A stretch of 64,000 nt of DNA from Atlantibacter subterraneus (GCF_007570865.1 NZ_VLPS01000001.1:1023889-1087888); one strand, 5' to 3'; shown: positions 53,621 to 63,955, numbered from the stretch's first letter. Notes: a model not told the origin generated them from the sequence alone. A program made the numbers and translations.

Positions 53621-54676
53621 TCAACAGGCAAAAATGCGATTTTTTCCGTCACGTTTGGCGGTATACAGGGCGTCATCCGCGGCTTTAAGCCATTCGGTGG
53701 CGGAGGTCATCTCACGGGTAGCAAAGGCGATACCGATACTTAATGAGCAGTGATAAGGAATACCGTGATCGGCCTGCAGAAGAGCCGCCTGTTCCATAAT
53801 CACATGGCCGATAGCGGTAGCTTCCTCAACAGAGGTGTTTGGCAGCAGCACCACAAATTCGTCGCCGCCCAGCCGTGCCGGGGTATCCTGCTGACGAGTA
53901 TAGCGGCGCAGAATTTCCGCCACCGCCGCCAGCATAGAATCACCGACCTTATGCCCATAATGGTCATTAACGTCTTTAAAATCGTCGATGTCGATAAACA
54001 TCAGCGCCGACAACCGATGGCGTTGATGGATCTTATTCAGCTCATGATGAATGCGCGGCTCCAGCAGGCGGCGGTTAGCGATATCCAGCAGCGGATCCAT
54101 CATGGCGATGCGTCCCAGCTCGTCGCTTTTTTGCCGCAGCTTAATGGCGATAGAATCGGTCAGCGCGCTTACCGCCAGCACATAGATAGCGATAAGCGGC
54201 AGCGTGGCGTACGCCGTGCGCTGGCTGATTTCCGGCTCGAACGACATACCGCGCGCTATCCAGCAGGCCAGAAACCCGATAATCAGCGCCCCGGCGGCTT
54301 TGCGCAGCAGTTCCACTCCACCGGCAGCCAGACGATCGGACAGCAGAATGGCCGCAATAGTGACCGAAGGCAGCGGATTAGCAGACATCATGGCGATCCA
54401 GAATCCCCCCGCAGCGGCATCCAGCACCAGGCTGCGATGTTCAACAATCAGCGGCTGACGGGCGCGGCGAGCCAGTAAAAAGGCCACGCTCGGCCAGATA
54501 AAGGCATTCGCGCTCAGCAGTATCAGCCAGCCGTGAGAGTGATGTTGTTCAGATAAAACAGAGAAGATGGGAATAAAGCAGAGGAATGTGCCTAACATGC
54601 GCATGAAATACATGCGGCGGATAAATTTCAGACCGGCAACGCCATCACGATTATTGATATATTCACTCAGTGGCAT
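53621..54676 (-). CDS. MASE2-type membrane diguanylate cyclase
   Basis: A 351-residue c-di-GMP synthase. An N-terminal membrane domain of about six helices (MYFMRMLGTFLCFIPIFSVL onward) matches the MASE2 sensory domain seen in AdrA/DgcC-type cyclases. The C-terminal GGDEF domain has DPLLDIANRR, MFIDIDDFKDVNDHYGHKVGD and ARLGGDEFVVLLP. An intact allosteric I-site, RQQD, lies five residues before GGDEF, so product inhibition is expected. Signal sensed is unknown. Confidence 0.92.
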   Translation of the reverse strand: MPLSEYINNRDGVAGLKFIRRMYFMRMLGTFLCFIPIFSVLSEQHHSHGWLILLSANAFIWPSVAFLLARRARQPLIVEHRSLVLDAAAGGFWIAMMSANPLPSVTIAAILLSDRLAAGGVELLRKAAGALIIGFLACWIARGMSFEPEISQRTAYATLPLIAIYVLAVSALTDSIAIKLRQKSDELGRIAMMDPLLDIANRRLLEPRIHHELNKIHQRHRLSALMFIDIDDFKDVNDHYGHKVGDSMLAAVAEILRRYTRQQDTPARLGGDEFVVLLPNTSVEEATAIGHVIMEQAALLQADHGIPYHCSLSIGIAFATREMTSATEWLKAADDALYTAKRDGKNRIFAC

Positions 54677-54813
54677 TACGCGGCTTTTCCGAAATAAACT
54701 CTACAACATCTTATAAATGTTATTTTTGTGTAGCAAGTATTTTTATTAATAAAATCATCAGATTGATAAACCATATTTAAATAAATATAGCAACTACCAA
54801 TAATGGCAGCCTG

Positions 54814-56256
54814 CTATATTGTTTCGGAAATAACTTTACCTGACCCTAATCCAACGTCTGACGTCGAGGTTACCTGATTACGCCCGCTCTGTTTAGAGCG
54901 ATAAAGATGGCGATCGGCGACCGGCATCAGACGGGTAAAGGCGTCGATCACGCCGGGCTCAATACAGGCCTGGTGACTCAGCCCAATACTGATAGTGATA
55001 GACAGGGTTTTCTCCTGCCAGTTAAACGGATAGTCGGCAATACGCTGTCGCAACAGCTCGGCCAGCTCCAGCCCCTCTTTTAACGACACGCCAGGACACA
55101 CCACCACAAACTCTTCACCGCCCATACGCGCCACCAGCCCTTTCGTCCCCACGGCGCGGATTGCGCGTTCACCAAACGCGGTCAGCACCGCGTCGCCGCA
55201 CTCATGCCCATAGCTGTCGTTGATGCGCTTAAAGTAGTCGATATCAATCAGCATCACGCACAGGGAGCCGTAGCGCGTGTCCGCGAACGGCGGCTTTTTC
55301 AGGGTTTCCAGCAGGCCGGAACGGGATAATGCGCCGGTAAGATAGTCATAGTTGGCGCGGCGCGCGACCTGGAGCATCAGGGCGTTAATCGAGGCGACGC
55401 TGGTCGAGACCATCAGCGGACAGAGCGCCATAATCGCGATCCCCAAACGGGCAGAGAAAAGCTGTGCGGTCTCCAGCGGCGCGGCGGTATTGAACTGGAT
55501 GGTGGAATTACCCACCAGCACGATTTCCGCGACGCCGGTGATCAGCATGACCAGACAGGTGACCGGCAGCGAGTAGCGAATGGCGCACCAGATCAGCGCC
55601 GCCAGCGGAAACGCCAGGCTCCCCGCTCCGCCAATCAGCACCGACGCGCCTACAGAAGCTACCACCGCCATAAACGGCCACAGCATATCGGGGCTAACCA
55701 GGGTTTTACTGCGCGGCCAGCGCACGGTGAGCACCCAGGGCAAAATCAGCACCCCGGTTGAGAACTGCTCGCTAAACCAGTCGGCAAACAGCGGCCACAG
55801 TTTGTATTTATCGATGCCAATAGACGCCAGCGTTCCCACCAGCGCGCACAGCGCCGAGGCGATCAGGCAGTAGAGAAACAGTTTCAGCACGTTAAGCGGC
55901 GGCCTTTCGTCGCCTTTAACCTGGCTGGCATCGCGCTGCATCAGCATGGCGAAGGTAACGATAAACACCATATTGGAAAGATTAATCGCCAGCGACGCCA
56001 CGCCCCAGTTAGTCGTAATAGCGTCATACACCAGCATGGCGGCATAGCTCAGCAGGTAATAGTGCGGACGATTCAGAAAGGCATAGCGGGCGAATACCCC
56101 GGCCATCACCGCATTCAGCGGCCAGAACAGCGAGAGTTCGTCGATAAGGCGCAGCATCGCGCCAAAGAAATAAAACAGCGACGTCAGAATGATGATGCCG
56201 AAAGCATTAATCAGCGTTCTTTCAGGCCGAAAAAACGGTTGAACGGGTTCAGTCAT
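54814..56256 (-). CDS. MASE1-like membrane GGDEF protein
   Basis: A 480-residue protein. About eight helices (residues 15-300) form a MASE1-like membrane sensory domain, starting FGIIILTSLFYFFGAMLRLIDELSLFWPLNAVMAGVFARYA. The GGDEF domain shows YDYLTGALSRSG, VMLIDIDYFKRINDSYGHECGD and ARMGGEEFVVVCP; GGEEF is catalytically competent. The I-site position reads GTKG rather than RxxD, so feedback inhibition is probably lost. The position beside uxaB and glsB resembles E. coli dgcF (yneF). Confidence 0.9.
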   Translation of the reverse strand: MTEPVQPFFRPERTLINAFGIIILTSLFYFFGAMLRLIDELSLFWPLNAVMAGVFARYAFLNRPHYYLLSYAAMLVYDAITTNWGVASLAINLSNMVFIVTFAMLMQRDASQVKGDERPPLNVLKLFLYCLIASALCALVGTLASIGIDKYKLWPLFADWFSEQFSTGVLILPWVLTVRWPRSKTLVSPDMLWPFMAVVASVGASVLIGGAGSLAFPLAALIWCAIRYSLPVTCLVMLITGVAEIVLVGNSTIQFNTAAPLETAQLFSARLGIAIMALCPLMVSTSVASINALMLQVARRANYDYLTGALSRSGLLETLKKPPFADTRYGSLCVMLIDIDYFKRINDSYGHECGDAVLTAFGERAIRAVGTKGLVARMGGEEFVVVCPGVSLKEGLELAELLRQRIADYPFNWQEKTLSITISIGLSHQACIEPGVIDAFTRLMPVADRHLYRSKQSGRNQVTSTSDVGLGSGKVISETI

Positions 56257-56354
56257 ACATTCCGCCGGTTTGAATAAGTCCCACAGGGATAAAAACTAAT
56301 GTGATTGCTGTGAGTTTACTGCAAACCAGCGATTAACAAAAAGAATACATCCTA

Positions 56355-57281
56355 TTAAAAAATAGAGCGGCCAATATTTTGCGCGAGGATTTCCAGCACC
56401 GCGATACCGGCAAGCGAGTTCCCCGCGCCATCCAGTTCCGGGCTCCATACCGCAATCGACATCTCGTGAGGCACTATCGCCACAATACCGCCGCCGACGC
56501 CGGATTTCCCCGGCATCCCCACGCGCCAGGCAAACTCGCCGGCGTTTTCATATAACCCGCTGGTCGCCATCAGGGCGTTAATTTGCCGGGTTTGCAGGGG
56601 GCTGATAACCGGACGATCGCCGTCAGGCAGCCTGCCCTGATTCGCCAGGAATAAAAAGGTTTTCGCCAGCTCCAGGCAGCTCATTTTCAGCGCGCAGTAG
56701 TGAAAATAGTTTTGCAGTACGCCAATCACGTCGTTATCAAAATTACCAAACGACTTCATCAGATAGGCGATAGCGGCATTGCGCGCCGAGTGCTCAAACT
56801 CGGAACGGGCGACGCGGGCGTCATAGCTAATATCACTTACTCCTGACAGCATCCGCACAAACTCCAGCATTCTCTGGCGCGGCGCGCTCAGCCGGCTTTG
56901 CAGCATATCGCACACCACCAGCGCTCCGGCGTTGATAAACGGATTGCGCGGAATGCCCTGTTCCAGTTCCAGCTGTACCAGCGAATTGAACGGCTGACCG
57001 GAGGGATCTTTCCCCACGCGCCGCCAGATTTCGTCCCCTTCATAGCGATCCATCGCCAGTACCAGGCTGAGCACCTTAGAAATCGACTGGATAGAGAAAC
57101 GCTCAAGGGCATCGCCGGAGGTAAAACAGCCGCCGTCCACGGTGCAAATCGCAATCCCCAGCTTATTGGCCGGGACTTCCGCCAGCGCCGGAATGTAGTT
57201 GGCCACCTTTCCCTGGCCGAGCAATGGCCTGACCTGCGCCAGAATAGCGTCGAGCACCGAATTATCTAATACTAAAGCCAC
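56355..57281 (-). CDS. glsB: Glutaminase 2
   Basis: A 308-residue glutaminase hydrolysing L-glutamine to glutamate and ammonia, with the beta-lactamase-like fold. Sequence is colinear with E. coli GlsB/Yne[14 protein letters not shown], the catalytic [16 protein letters not shown] (Ser-x-x-Lys), [26 protein letters not shown] and [19 protein letters not shown] start after GGGAGAGGG. Glutamate produced here could feed the GABA/succinate semialdehyde route served by the nearby sad. Confidence 0.96.
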   Translation of the reverse strand: MALVLDNSVLDAILAQVRPLLGQGKVANYIPALAEVPANKLGIAICTVDGGCFTSGDALERFSIQSISKVLSLVLAMDRYEGDEIWRRVGKDPSGQPFNSLVQLELEQGIPRNPFINAGALVVCDMLQSRLSAPRQRMLEFVRMLSGVSDISYDARVARSEFEHSARNAAIAYLMKSFGNFDNDVIGVLQNYFHYCALKMSCLELAKTFLFLANQGRLPDGDRPVISPLQTRQINALMATSGLYENAGEFAWRVGMPGKSGVGGGIVAIVPHEMSIAVWSPELDGAGNSLAGIAVLEILAQNIGRSIF

Positions 57282-57316
57282 TTTCCCTCTCCCTGCGCCG
57301 GGTAAAAATCGCCGGG

Positions 57317-57325
57317 AGTATACCA
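57317..57325 (-). promoter_or_regulatory. Extended -10 promoter for glsB
   Basis: On the minus strand TGGTATACT, with the extended-minus-10 TG, lies at the end of the chemoreceptor gene, about 36 bases before the glsB start. It allows glsB to be transcribed separately. Confidence 0.4.
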
Positions 57326-57328
57326 GAG

Positions 57329-58918
57329 TCAGGCAGGAAGGCGGAAACGCGCCACCGCCGCGCGAAGCCGCTTCGACTCTTGTCCCAGCTGGCCCGACGC
57401 CTGGCTCATCTGCGCCACCAGACTACCGGTTTCCGTCACCACCTGATTTAAGCTGCTGATGCGATGGGTGACGCGGTGAATGCGTTCCCCCTGATTCAGC
57501 GTCGCGCCGGAAATTTCGCTGAGCAAGCCGGTGAGGTTGCCCACCAGCGACATAATCTGCTCAAGGGTATTCTCAAGGCGGGAGACCGCGCCGGAACCCT
57601 GTTCGATCCCCTGTAGCGAATGGTGGATCAACTGCTCGATGGTCTGGGTGGAATGGCTGCTTTTGCGCGCCAGTAATCCGACCTCCCGGGCGACGATGGC
57701 GAACCCGCGTCCGTGCTCTCCGGCATGAGCCGCTTCAATCGCTGCATTCAGCGCCAGAATATTGGTCTGAAACGCCACGCTGTTGATCATGGCGACAATC
57801 CCGCGCATCTCTCCGGCGCGGGAAACGATATCCTGCATCGAATGATTCACCATTTGCATCATCTGTTCCCCGCCTGCCGCCACCTCGCGCGCGCTGTCGG
57901 CACGCTGATTGGCAACCCGGGCGTATTCGGTGTTCTGCTCCACGTGGGATTCCAGGGCGTGAATGTGACTGGTCACGCGCTCCAGCTCCTGGGCCTGGCG
58001 CTGCGCCTGATTCGACAGCGCATCGTTATCCCGGGCAAGGTTGTCCACGGTATCTGCCACCGCCCCGGTAACGGCGCGCATTTCCTGTACCAGTTTCAGC
58101 AGCCCCTGCTGCATGGTGTTGATACTGGCGTTCAGCTCGCGCATCTCGCGATTGCGGGTCAGGGTAACCGGGGTGGCGGTGGACAGATCCCCTGCCGCCA
58201 GCCGGTGCAGATGATGGATTAACTTACGCAGCGGCGTGATCACCCACGCGGACATGCCAAGCCATACGGCAACGGCTATCACCAGTAACATCCCCAGCGC
58301 GGCGATAAAACTTTTCTGCGCCGTGGCTAATCCGGCCAGCAGTTGCTGGCTGTGTTGCGCGTTACGGGTCTCTATCTGGCTCTGATACTCCGCCCAGCGC
58401 AGATTAAAATCCGCCTGGAACGCCTGAACCGGCACGCTGAAAAAGGCGTCGATGCTGTTAGTGGCGACCAGCCCGTCCGCCTGCTCTTTAAGCGCCTGAT
58501 AAAACGCCTGGTAGCTGGCTAACAGGCTCTCGTCCTGAGGCGCGGCGTGTTGCCGATAGCGAACAAACGCCTGATGGGAATGGCTTAACGCCTGCTGCGC
58601 TTCATCCATCAGGCTCTGCCAACTCCCCTCGGAGCCGGTGGCGGCATCCTGCATAAAATAGACGCCCGCGCGGTTGAGCAAATCGCTGGCCCTCAGCAGC
58701 GATACCCTTGCCTGTTCCATCCAGGACTGCTGTTGCTGAAGCTGCTCCCGGCGCGCCAGATCCCGTTCGGTATCATGGAGCAGCGAGGAGAGCATTAAGG
58801 TCGATAAAATTTGCAGTGCGGAGAAAAGCGCGATCGCACACAGGATCGCGCTCAGTAAGCGGAACTGGACCCGGCTGAACGGACGGGTCAGCTTGCGGAA
58901 AATTTCACTTAGATTCAT
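57329..58918 (-). CDS. Methyl-accepting chemotaxis protein (Tar/Tsr-type ligand domain)
   Basis: A 529-residue transmembrane chemoreceptor. TM1 is at about 20-45, the periplasmic four-helix TarH domain at 45-205, TM2 near 210-235, then HAMP and the cytoplasmic signalling coiled coil with hairpin tip [37 protein letters not shown], which binds CheA/CheW. The ligand helix reads [12 protein letters not shown]: the Asn-Arg pair of Tsr is retained but the equivalent of Tsr Arg64 appears to be Ser. The NWETF-type C-terminal methylation tether is missing, as in low-abundance receptors. Ligand unknown. Confidence 0.93.
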   Translation of the reverse strand: MNLSEIFRKLTRPFSRVQFRLLSAILCAIALFSALQILSTLMLSSLLHDTERDLARREQLQQQQSWMEQARVSLLRASDLLNRAGVYFMQDAATGSEGSWQSLMDEAQQALSHSHQAFVRYRQHAAPQDESLLASYQAFYQALKEQADGLVATNSIDAFFSVPVQAFQADFNLRWAEYQSQIETRNAQHSQQLLAGLATAQKSFIAALGMLLVIAVAVWLGMSAWVITPLRKLIHHLHRLAAGDLSTATPVTLTRNREMRELNASINTMQQGLLKLVQEMRAVTGAVADTVDNLARDNDALSNQAQRQAQELERVTSHIHALESHVEQNTEYARVANQRADSAREVAAGGEQMMQMVNHSMQDIVSRAGEMRGIVAMINSVAFQTNILALNAAIEAAHAGEHGRGFAIVAREVGLLARKSSHSTQTIEQLIHHSLQGIEQGSGAVSRLENTLEQIMSLVGNLTGLLSEISGATLNQGERIHRVTHRISSLNQVVTETGSLVAQMSQASGQLGQESKRLRAAVARFRLPA

Positions 58919-58995
58919 GATTTTCTTCAGTAAAAACCGTTAACGCCGCGAGTCTACTGAGCGAAAATGACAGAATCATTGCACTTAGATGACAA

Positions 58996-60381
58996 TCATC
59001 CTTTGCGGTTGCGCCATACGGTCTGGGCGTTGCAGAACTCATGCAGGCCAAAGTGAGATAATTCGCGGCCAAAGCCGCTTTTCTTCACGCCACCAAACGC
59101 TACCCGGGCATCCGATGCGCTGTAACCGTTAATAAACACCCCGCCGCATTCCAGCTGGCCGGCAAACCAGCGGGCGCGCTGCTCATCGGCAGTGTAGATC
59201 GTGGCGCTTAACCCGTATTCACTGTCATTAGCTAACGCCAGCGCGTGTTCCGCATCCTCGGCCACCGTGATAGCCGCCACCGGGCCAAACAGCTCTTCGC
59301 GAAACGCGGTCATGTGCGGGGTGACATTGCCCAGCACCGTCGGCGGATAGAAATTCCCCTCGCCCGCCGGTTTTTCACCGCCCAGCAGCAGCGTTGCGCC
59401 CTGCGCAAGTGAGGCTTCAACCTGGCGGTGCAGTTCATCACGCAGATCTGCCCGAGCCATTGGCCCGATATACGTTTCTTCATCCTGCGGATCGCCCATC
59501 CGCAGCGCCGCCGCGCGCTCGACAAACAGCGCGGTAAAGCGCGGCGCAATCCCGGCTTCGACGATAAAGCGCTTGGCCGCTGCGCACACCTGTCCGGTAT
59601 TCTGATAGCGCCCCGCGACCGCAGCGTTAACCGCTTCGTCAAGATCGGCATCGTTGAGCACGATAAAAGGATCCGAACCGCCCAGCTCCAGCACACATTT
59701 TTTCAGCGCCGCCCCGGCCTGCGCGCCAATCGCCGCGCCCGCGCGACCGCTTCCGGTCACGGTGACCGCCGCGATGCGCGGATCGCGAATTAACTCGCCC
59801 ACGTCTTCATTCGTGGCGTTAATCACGCTGAATACGCCCTCCGGGAGCCCCGCCGCGCGGGCGATCTCCGCAATCAACTGCGCGCAGCCCATCACCGACG
59901 GCGCGTGTTTTAACAGATAGCCGTTACCCGCCAACAGGATCGGCACCATGCCGCGCAGCACCTGCCACAGCGGGAAGTTCCAGGGCATCACCGCCAGGAT
60001 AGTGCCAATGGGCCGGTATTCAATCACCGCATCAGGCACCTGAGTCGGTTCCGCCGCCAGCATTGCCGGACCGTGTTGCGCATACCAGTCGCACAGCGCG
60101 GCGGATTTGGCCACTTCAGCGCGCGCCTGGCGAATCGGCTTGCCCATTTCGCGGGTCATCAGCTGCGCCATCTCCTCGCCACGCTGGCGCAGCGCCGCGC
60201 CAAAATCACGTAGCCGCTGGGCGCGCTGTTCGCAGGGCAGCGTTCGCCATTCGCGATACGCCGCTGCGCTGCGGGCCAGGATCGCCTCGCGCTGCGGCGC
60301 GCTCGTAAAGGGCCAGGCCGCCAGGGTCTGGCCGGTGGTTGGGTCTACGGTTATCGCGTGAGTCTGGGGATTGGCGGTCAT
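58996..60381 (-). CDS. sad: Succinate semialdehyde dehydrogenase (NAD+)
   Basis: A 461-residue aldehyde dehydrogenase that oxidises succinate semialdehyde to succinate, matching E. coli Sad/YneI along its length. ALDH motifs: MPWNFPLWQVLRGMVPILLAGN, the cofactor glycine GSGRAGAAIG, catalytic Glu in CVLELGGSDPFIVLND and catalytic Cys in NTGQVCAAAKRF. Divergent from ptrR with a 102-base gap. Role: GABA and putrescine catabolism, possibly detoxification of aldehydes. Confidence 0.95.
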   Translation of the reverse strand: MTANPQTHAITVDPTTGQTLAAWPFTSAPQREAILARSAAAYREWRTLPCEQRAQRLRDFGAALRQRGEEMAQLMTREMGKPIRQARAEVAKSAALCDWYAQHGPAMLAAEPTQVPDAVIEYRPIGTILAVMPWNFPLWQVLRGMVPILLAGNGYLLKHAPSVMGCAQLIAEIARAAGLPEGVFSVINATNEDVGELIRDPRIAAVTVTGSGRAGAAIGAQAGAALKKCVLELGGSDPFIVLNDADLDEAVNAAVAGRYQNTGQVCAAAKRFIVEAGIAPRFTALFVERAAALRMGDPQDEETYIGPMARADLRDELHRQVEASLAQGATLLLGGEKPAGEGNFYPPTVLGNVTPHMTAFREELFGPVAAITVAEDAEHALALANDSEYGLSATIYTADEQRARWFAGQLECGGVFINGYSASDARVAFGGVKKSGFGRELSHFGLHEFCNAQTVWRNRKG

Positions 60382-60483
60382 CGCTATTCTCTTTTGCAGT
60401 GAAACATTGCTTCAGTGTGGGTCGGGATGCTATTTATGAAAAGTGAATAATATTAACCATCCCATTCTTGATACGAGAAAACT

Positions 60484-61344
60484 ATGGATCTGACGCAGCT
60501 TGAAATGTTCAACGCCGTGGCGGAAACCGGCAGCATCACCGCCGCCGCCCGTAAAGTGCACCGCGTGCCCTCGAATCTCACTACCCGCCTGCGTCAGCTT
60601 GAAGACGATTTAGGGGTGGAGCTGTTTATCCGGGAAAATCAGCGCCTGCGCCTGGCCCCTGCCGGTTACAGCTTCCTGGAGTACAGTAAAAAAATTCTCG
60701 ACCTGGTGAGCGAGGCGCGCAGCGTGGTCTCCGGTGACGAGCCACAGGGCGTGTTTTCGCTGGGTTCGCTGGAAAGCACCGCCGCCGTGCGTATTCCCGG
60801 CGTGCTGGCAACCTATAACCAACGCTATCCGCGCATTCAGTTCGATCTCGCCACCGGCCCCTCCGGCACCATGATTGACGGCGTGCTGGAAGGCACGCTC
60901 AGCGCCGCGTTCGTTGACGGCCCGGTGCTGCACCCGTCGCTGGACGGATTACCGGTTTACCGGGAAGAAATGATGCTGGTTGCCGCCGTTGGGCATCACA
61001 AAGTGAGCCGGGCGCGGGAAATCAACGGCGCGAGCATCTACGCCTTTCGCGCCAACTGTTCGTACCGGCGGCACTTTGAGAGCTGGTTTAATGCCGATCA
61101 CGCCATGCCGGGCAAAATCCACGAAATGGAGTCTTACCATGGCATGCTGGCCTGCGTAGTGGCAGGCGCGGGGCTGGCGCTCATGCCGCGCAGTATGCTG
61201 GAGAGTATGCCGGGGCATCATCAGGTTGAGGCCTGGCCGCTGGCGGAAAAATGGCGCTGGCTGAATACCTGGCTTATCTGGCGGCGCGGTACCCGCTCGC
61301 GCCAGTTAGATGCGTTTATCGATCTGCTGCCCCGGTGCGATTAA
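60484..61344 (+). CDS. ptrR: LysR-type regulator PtrR (YneJ)
   Basis: A 286-residue LysR protein: HTH at 1-60 ([56 protein letters not shown]) and an effector domain with [26 protein letters not shown] and [14 protein letters not shown]. It matches E. coli PtrR, which controls sad and putrescine/glutamate-related genes. Divergent from sad, its probable target. Confidence 0.93.
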   Translation: MDLTQLEMFNAVAETGSITAAARKVHRVPSNLTTRLRQLEDDLGVELFIRENQRLRLAPAGYSFLEYSKKILDLVSEARSVVSGDEPQGVFSLGSLESTAAVRIPGVLATYNQRYPRIQFDLATGPSGTMIDGVLEGTLSAAFVDGPVLHPSLDGLPVYREEMMLVAAVGHHKVSRAREINGASIYAFRANCSYRRHFESWFNADHAMPGKIHEMESYHGMLACVVAGAGLALMPRSMLESMPGHHQVEAWPLAEKWRWLNTWLIWRRGTRSRQLDAFIDLLPRCD

Positions 61345-61563
61345 CGTTTCCTGCCCTGGCGAAGATGGCTGGGGCATGTTATTACGCCTCTTAATTTACA
61401 ATTTTAAAACGTTATTTTACCTTGTATTGCACCTTTATTATTACAAACGGGTTAATCTGTTAACTCGATTAATAAATTTGTCTTTTTTTACAGCATTTCT
61501 TACCAAGAAATATCTGGGCTGATTAAATATCATCCGCCTTCCCATTTTTCAGAAGACATTCAT

Positions 61564-62490
61564 ATGTTGCAAAAAGCAATGATTTCGGAAATCGATATTG
61601 AACTCATCACGCTTAACCAGGCGATACGCGATCATTTCGCATGGGCAAATAAGCTGATCGAATTTTCTTTATTTGATGACCGAATGGATAACAGTTTTAC
61701 CGACCCCAAATCCCATGAGATTTGCGCTTTTGGTCACTGGCTTCGTTTGCAACTTACGTCATCCGAAGAAAATACCGCGGCGTTACTGGCCATTGAAGCC
61801 ACCCATGAAATCATGCATGACGCCATGCGTGAAGTCATTCACTGCATAGGCAATCCGCGGGCGCTACGCGAAAAGCTCAATAATTATTTTCATGCGCAAA
61901 TACATTTTCTTGAAGCCACGGACAGGTATAAAACCGAGCTGATTTCACTGCGCAATTGCTACGACACATTAACGGGTTTACCGCTCAGGCAGCTGCTGTA
62001 TAAGGATTTTTCCCGGATAGCGAATTTGCGCCATCTTAAAGGCTCTACGTTTTATCTGTCGCTTATCGATATCGATTATTTTAAAGCGGTTAACGATACC
62101 TGGGGGCATAACGTTGGGGATATTATTCTCAAAGAATTAGGTCAACTGCTGGCTTCAAATGTCAGGATGGTAGACAGATGTTATCGATTCGGTGGTGAAG
62201 AGTTTATTGTCCTGCAGGAATGCCAGAATTACAGTGATTTTACCGCAGTGATGCTGCGTATAATGAATATCGTCAGGACGCATGATTTTATTATTCCCGG
62301 CAAGGCAATCAAAATTACGGTCACCTGTGGAACCACAACGGTGCGGGAAGGCGATGAACTGCAGGCGATTATCGATCGCGCCGATAAAGCCATGTATTTC
62401 GGTAAGCAAAACGGTAGAAATCAGTGTCGGTTATGGAGTGAAAACAACATGATCGATATTGAGAAAAGCGCCACAATCCTGGCGCGATAA
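61564..62490 (+). CDS. dgcZ: CZB-domain diguanylate cyclase (DgcZ-like)
   Basis: A 308-residue cytoplasmic protein. The N-terminal chemoreceptor zinc-binding (CZB) domain has the expected ligands His24, Cys54, His81 and His85. The C-terminal GGDEF domain shows YDTLTGLPLRQLLY, LIDIDYFKAVNDTWGHNVGD and YRFGGEEFIV, with an I-site RMVD five residues before GGEEF. E. coli DgcZ (YdeH) has the same layout: zinc inhibits it and the active form promotes poly-GlcNAc biofilm. The preceding 219 bases are strikingly A+T-rich and show no gene. Confidence 0.92.
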   Translation: MLQKAMISEIDIELITLNQAIRDHFAWANKLIEFSLFDDRMDNSFTDPKSHEICAFGHWLRLQLTSSEENTAALLAIEATHEIMHDAMREVIHCIGNPRALREKLNNYFHAQIHFLEATDRYKTELISLRNCYDTLTGLPLRQLLYKDFSRIANLRHLKGSTFYLSLIDIDYFKAVNDTWGHNVGDIILKELGQLLASNVRMVDRCYRFGGEEFIVLQECQNYSDFTAVMLRIMNIVRTHDFIIPGKAIKITVTCGTTTVREGDELQAIIDRADKAMYFGKQNGRNQCRLWSENNMIDIEKSATILAR

Positions 62491-62498
62491 TGTCGTTC

Positions 62499-62523
62499 CC
62501 TGTCCCTGTAAACCAGGGACAGG
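62499..62523. terminator. Bidirectional hairpin between dgcZ and the PhzF gene
   Basis: CCTGTCCCTG-N5-CAGGGACAGG, 10-bp perfect stem between convergent genes. Weak T content on both sides. Confidence 0.7.
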
Positions 62524-62533
62524 ATATTATGTT

Positions 62534-63328
62534 CTAGCGCAGCATCACTTTGCCAATCAAATAGGTCGTCGCCCTACCGCCAATCAGCACCCGGTCACCG
62601 TGCAACTGGCAGCGCAATTCCCCGCCGCGCGCCGATACCTGATGCGCCAGCATCTCGGTTTTACCCAGCTTTTCGGCCCAGTACGGGATTAACATGCTGT
62701 GGGTAGATCCGGTGACCGGGTCCTCCGCCACCGCCTCGCCGGGGCAGAAAAAGCGGCTGACAAAATCGTCATGTTCACCCTGAGCGGTGATGCAAACCAT
62801 TTTCCCCAGCGGCGCGAGACCGTGAATATCCGGCGTTAACGCTTGCAGACGCTGTGGATCGTTCATCACCACCAGCCAGTCGCGGGCCACGCGGGTTTCT
62901 TTTACCTCGCTGCGGTCGATACCGAGCTTTTCAAACAGCAAATCCGGCGCGTCGGCGGATTCGGTTTGCCAGGCCGGGAAATCGAGGGTCAGCCACTCCC
63001 CTTTACGGGTCACGGTGAGTTCGCCGACAAAGCGGGTGGAGAATTTAATTTCTGTATCCGGGTAATCGAGATATTCAAAAATCACATGCGCGGCGGCAAG
63101 CGTGGCGTGGCCGCACAGGTTGATTTCGTACTGGGTGGTAAACCAGCGCAGCTCAAAGCCGGTATCGGTGCGGACAAAGTAGGCGGTTTCCGACTGGTTA
63201 TGCTGTTTCGCCATCTGTAATAGCGTTTCGTCGGGTAGCCATTCGGTTAAGGGACACACCGCCGCCGCGTTTCCGCCGAAGGTTTTATTGCTGAACGCGT
63301 CAATCATGTAGAAATCAATCGTTTGCAT
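62534..63328 (-). CDS. PhzF-family isomerase-like protein
   Basis: A 264-residue protein of the PhzF/diaminopimelate-epimerase-like fold. N-terminal DAFSNKTFGGNAAAVCPL, catalytic glutamate in NQSETAYFV, LCGHATLAAAHVIFEYL and VAEDPVTGSTHSMLIPYW are family motifs. E. coli has relatives (YddE) of unknown function. The cysteine of the epimerase active site is not essential in PhzF proteins. Monocistronic; substrate unknown. Confidence 0.9.
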   Translation of the reverse strand: MQTIDFYMIDAFSNKTFGGNAAAVCPLTEWLPDETLLQMAKQHNQSETAYFVRTDTGFELRWFTTQYEINLCGHATLAAAHVIFEYLDYPDTEIKFSTRFVGELTVTRKGEWLTLDFPAWQTESADAPDLLFEKLGIDRSEVKETRVARDWLVVMNDPQRLQALTPDIHGLAPLGKMVCITAQGEHDDFVSRFFCPGEAVAEDPVTGSTHSMLIPYWAEKLGKTEMLAHQVSARGGELRCQLHGDRVLIGGRATTYLIGKVMLR

Positions 63329-63435
63329 TGTCGTCTTCCTGGTTGTTGTTGTGGGGACACTATGACATAGATGTGGGGGAGCTGAAGGGGAATGTTTCAG
63401 TGAGATTGTTCTATTTGGGGCTGCTCGGTGGAAGG

Positions 63436-63463
63436 GTTCCGTTCGGTGGCGTTGTTCCGTTCG
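63436..63463. repeat. Direct repeat GTTCCGTTCG x2
   Basis: Two 10-base copies start 18 bases apart (63436 and 63454), in the gene-free region upstream of the PhzF gene. Function unknown. Confidence 0.6.
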
Positions 63464-63506
63464 CCAGGCGTTCGTGGCTCAACGTAACTCCGTAGTACGC
63501 GAACGG

Positions 63507-63535
63507 GCAAAGGGGAGTTCCGCACTCCCCTTTGC
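63507..63535. repeat. Perfect 12-bp stem hairpin
   Basis: GCAAAGGGGAGT-TCCGC-ACTCCCCTTTGC. No T run follows, so it is not an ordinary terminator. It is the first of a series of hairpins that fills the end of the window. Confidence 0.8.
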
Positions 63536-63578
63536 AATCCCCGCTCCCGGCCAGCAAAATCGGCGGCTTCGCCGCTGC

Positions 63579-63955
63579 CCTCGGCTCCATCTCCTCGCTT
63601 CAGGTCGGTCGTGATGCTACATCCTGTAGCTCACGACCTCAGCCCCGCATCCCTGCGGGCCTGACCTGGCTCGTCAATTACGCCTCGGCGATTTTGATGC
63701 CGGACTCAACTACCCCAACTTTGAGATTTTTATTTTTTACTGACATATCTTTGTCGCTGTGAGTTCTATTTAAAAACTGTCAGCGACATATTGGTTTCAT
63801 TGAAAACCTGAACGTATCGCGGGGGTTTTCCTCCCCATCGAAATCGCCGAGGCGTTCGCGGGAGGCCGGGGCTGGCGGCATGGATGCCGCCAGAGGGTGC
63901 GAGCTACAGGATGTAGCATCGCGCCCGACCCGAAGCCGGACGCGATAAGCCGAGG
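63579..63955. repeat. Nested intergenic palindrome of about 380 bp
   Basis: Four pairs of arms are roughly concentric around position 63767-63770. The outer pair is CCTCGGCT (63579) / AGCCGAGG (63948). The second is GATGCTACATCCTGTAGCTC (63613-63632) with its exact complement at 63901-63920. The third is a 20-base pair with one mismatch (63680-63699 and 63836-63855). The innermost is TGTCGCTG (63752) / CAGCGACA (63781). The second arm itself contains the hairpin GCTACA-TCC-TGTAGC, and GGCGGCA-TGGA-TGCCGCC lies inside the right half. No gene is supported from 63329 to the end of the window. Confidence 0.8.

Noticed and set aside
61310..61522. A 70-codon frame between ptrR and dgcZ
   Set aside because: It begins inside ptrR and runs through A+T-rich DNA; the hydrophobic, Leu/Phe/Tyr-rich product reflects composition and lacks a ribosome binding site.
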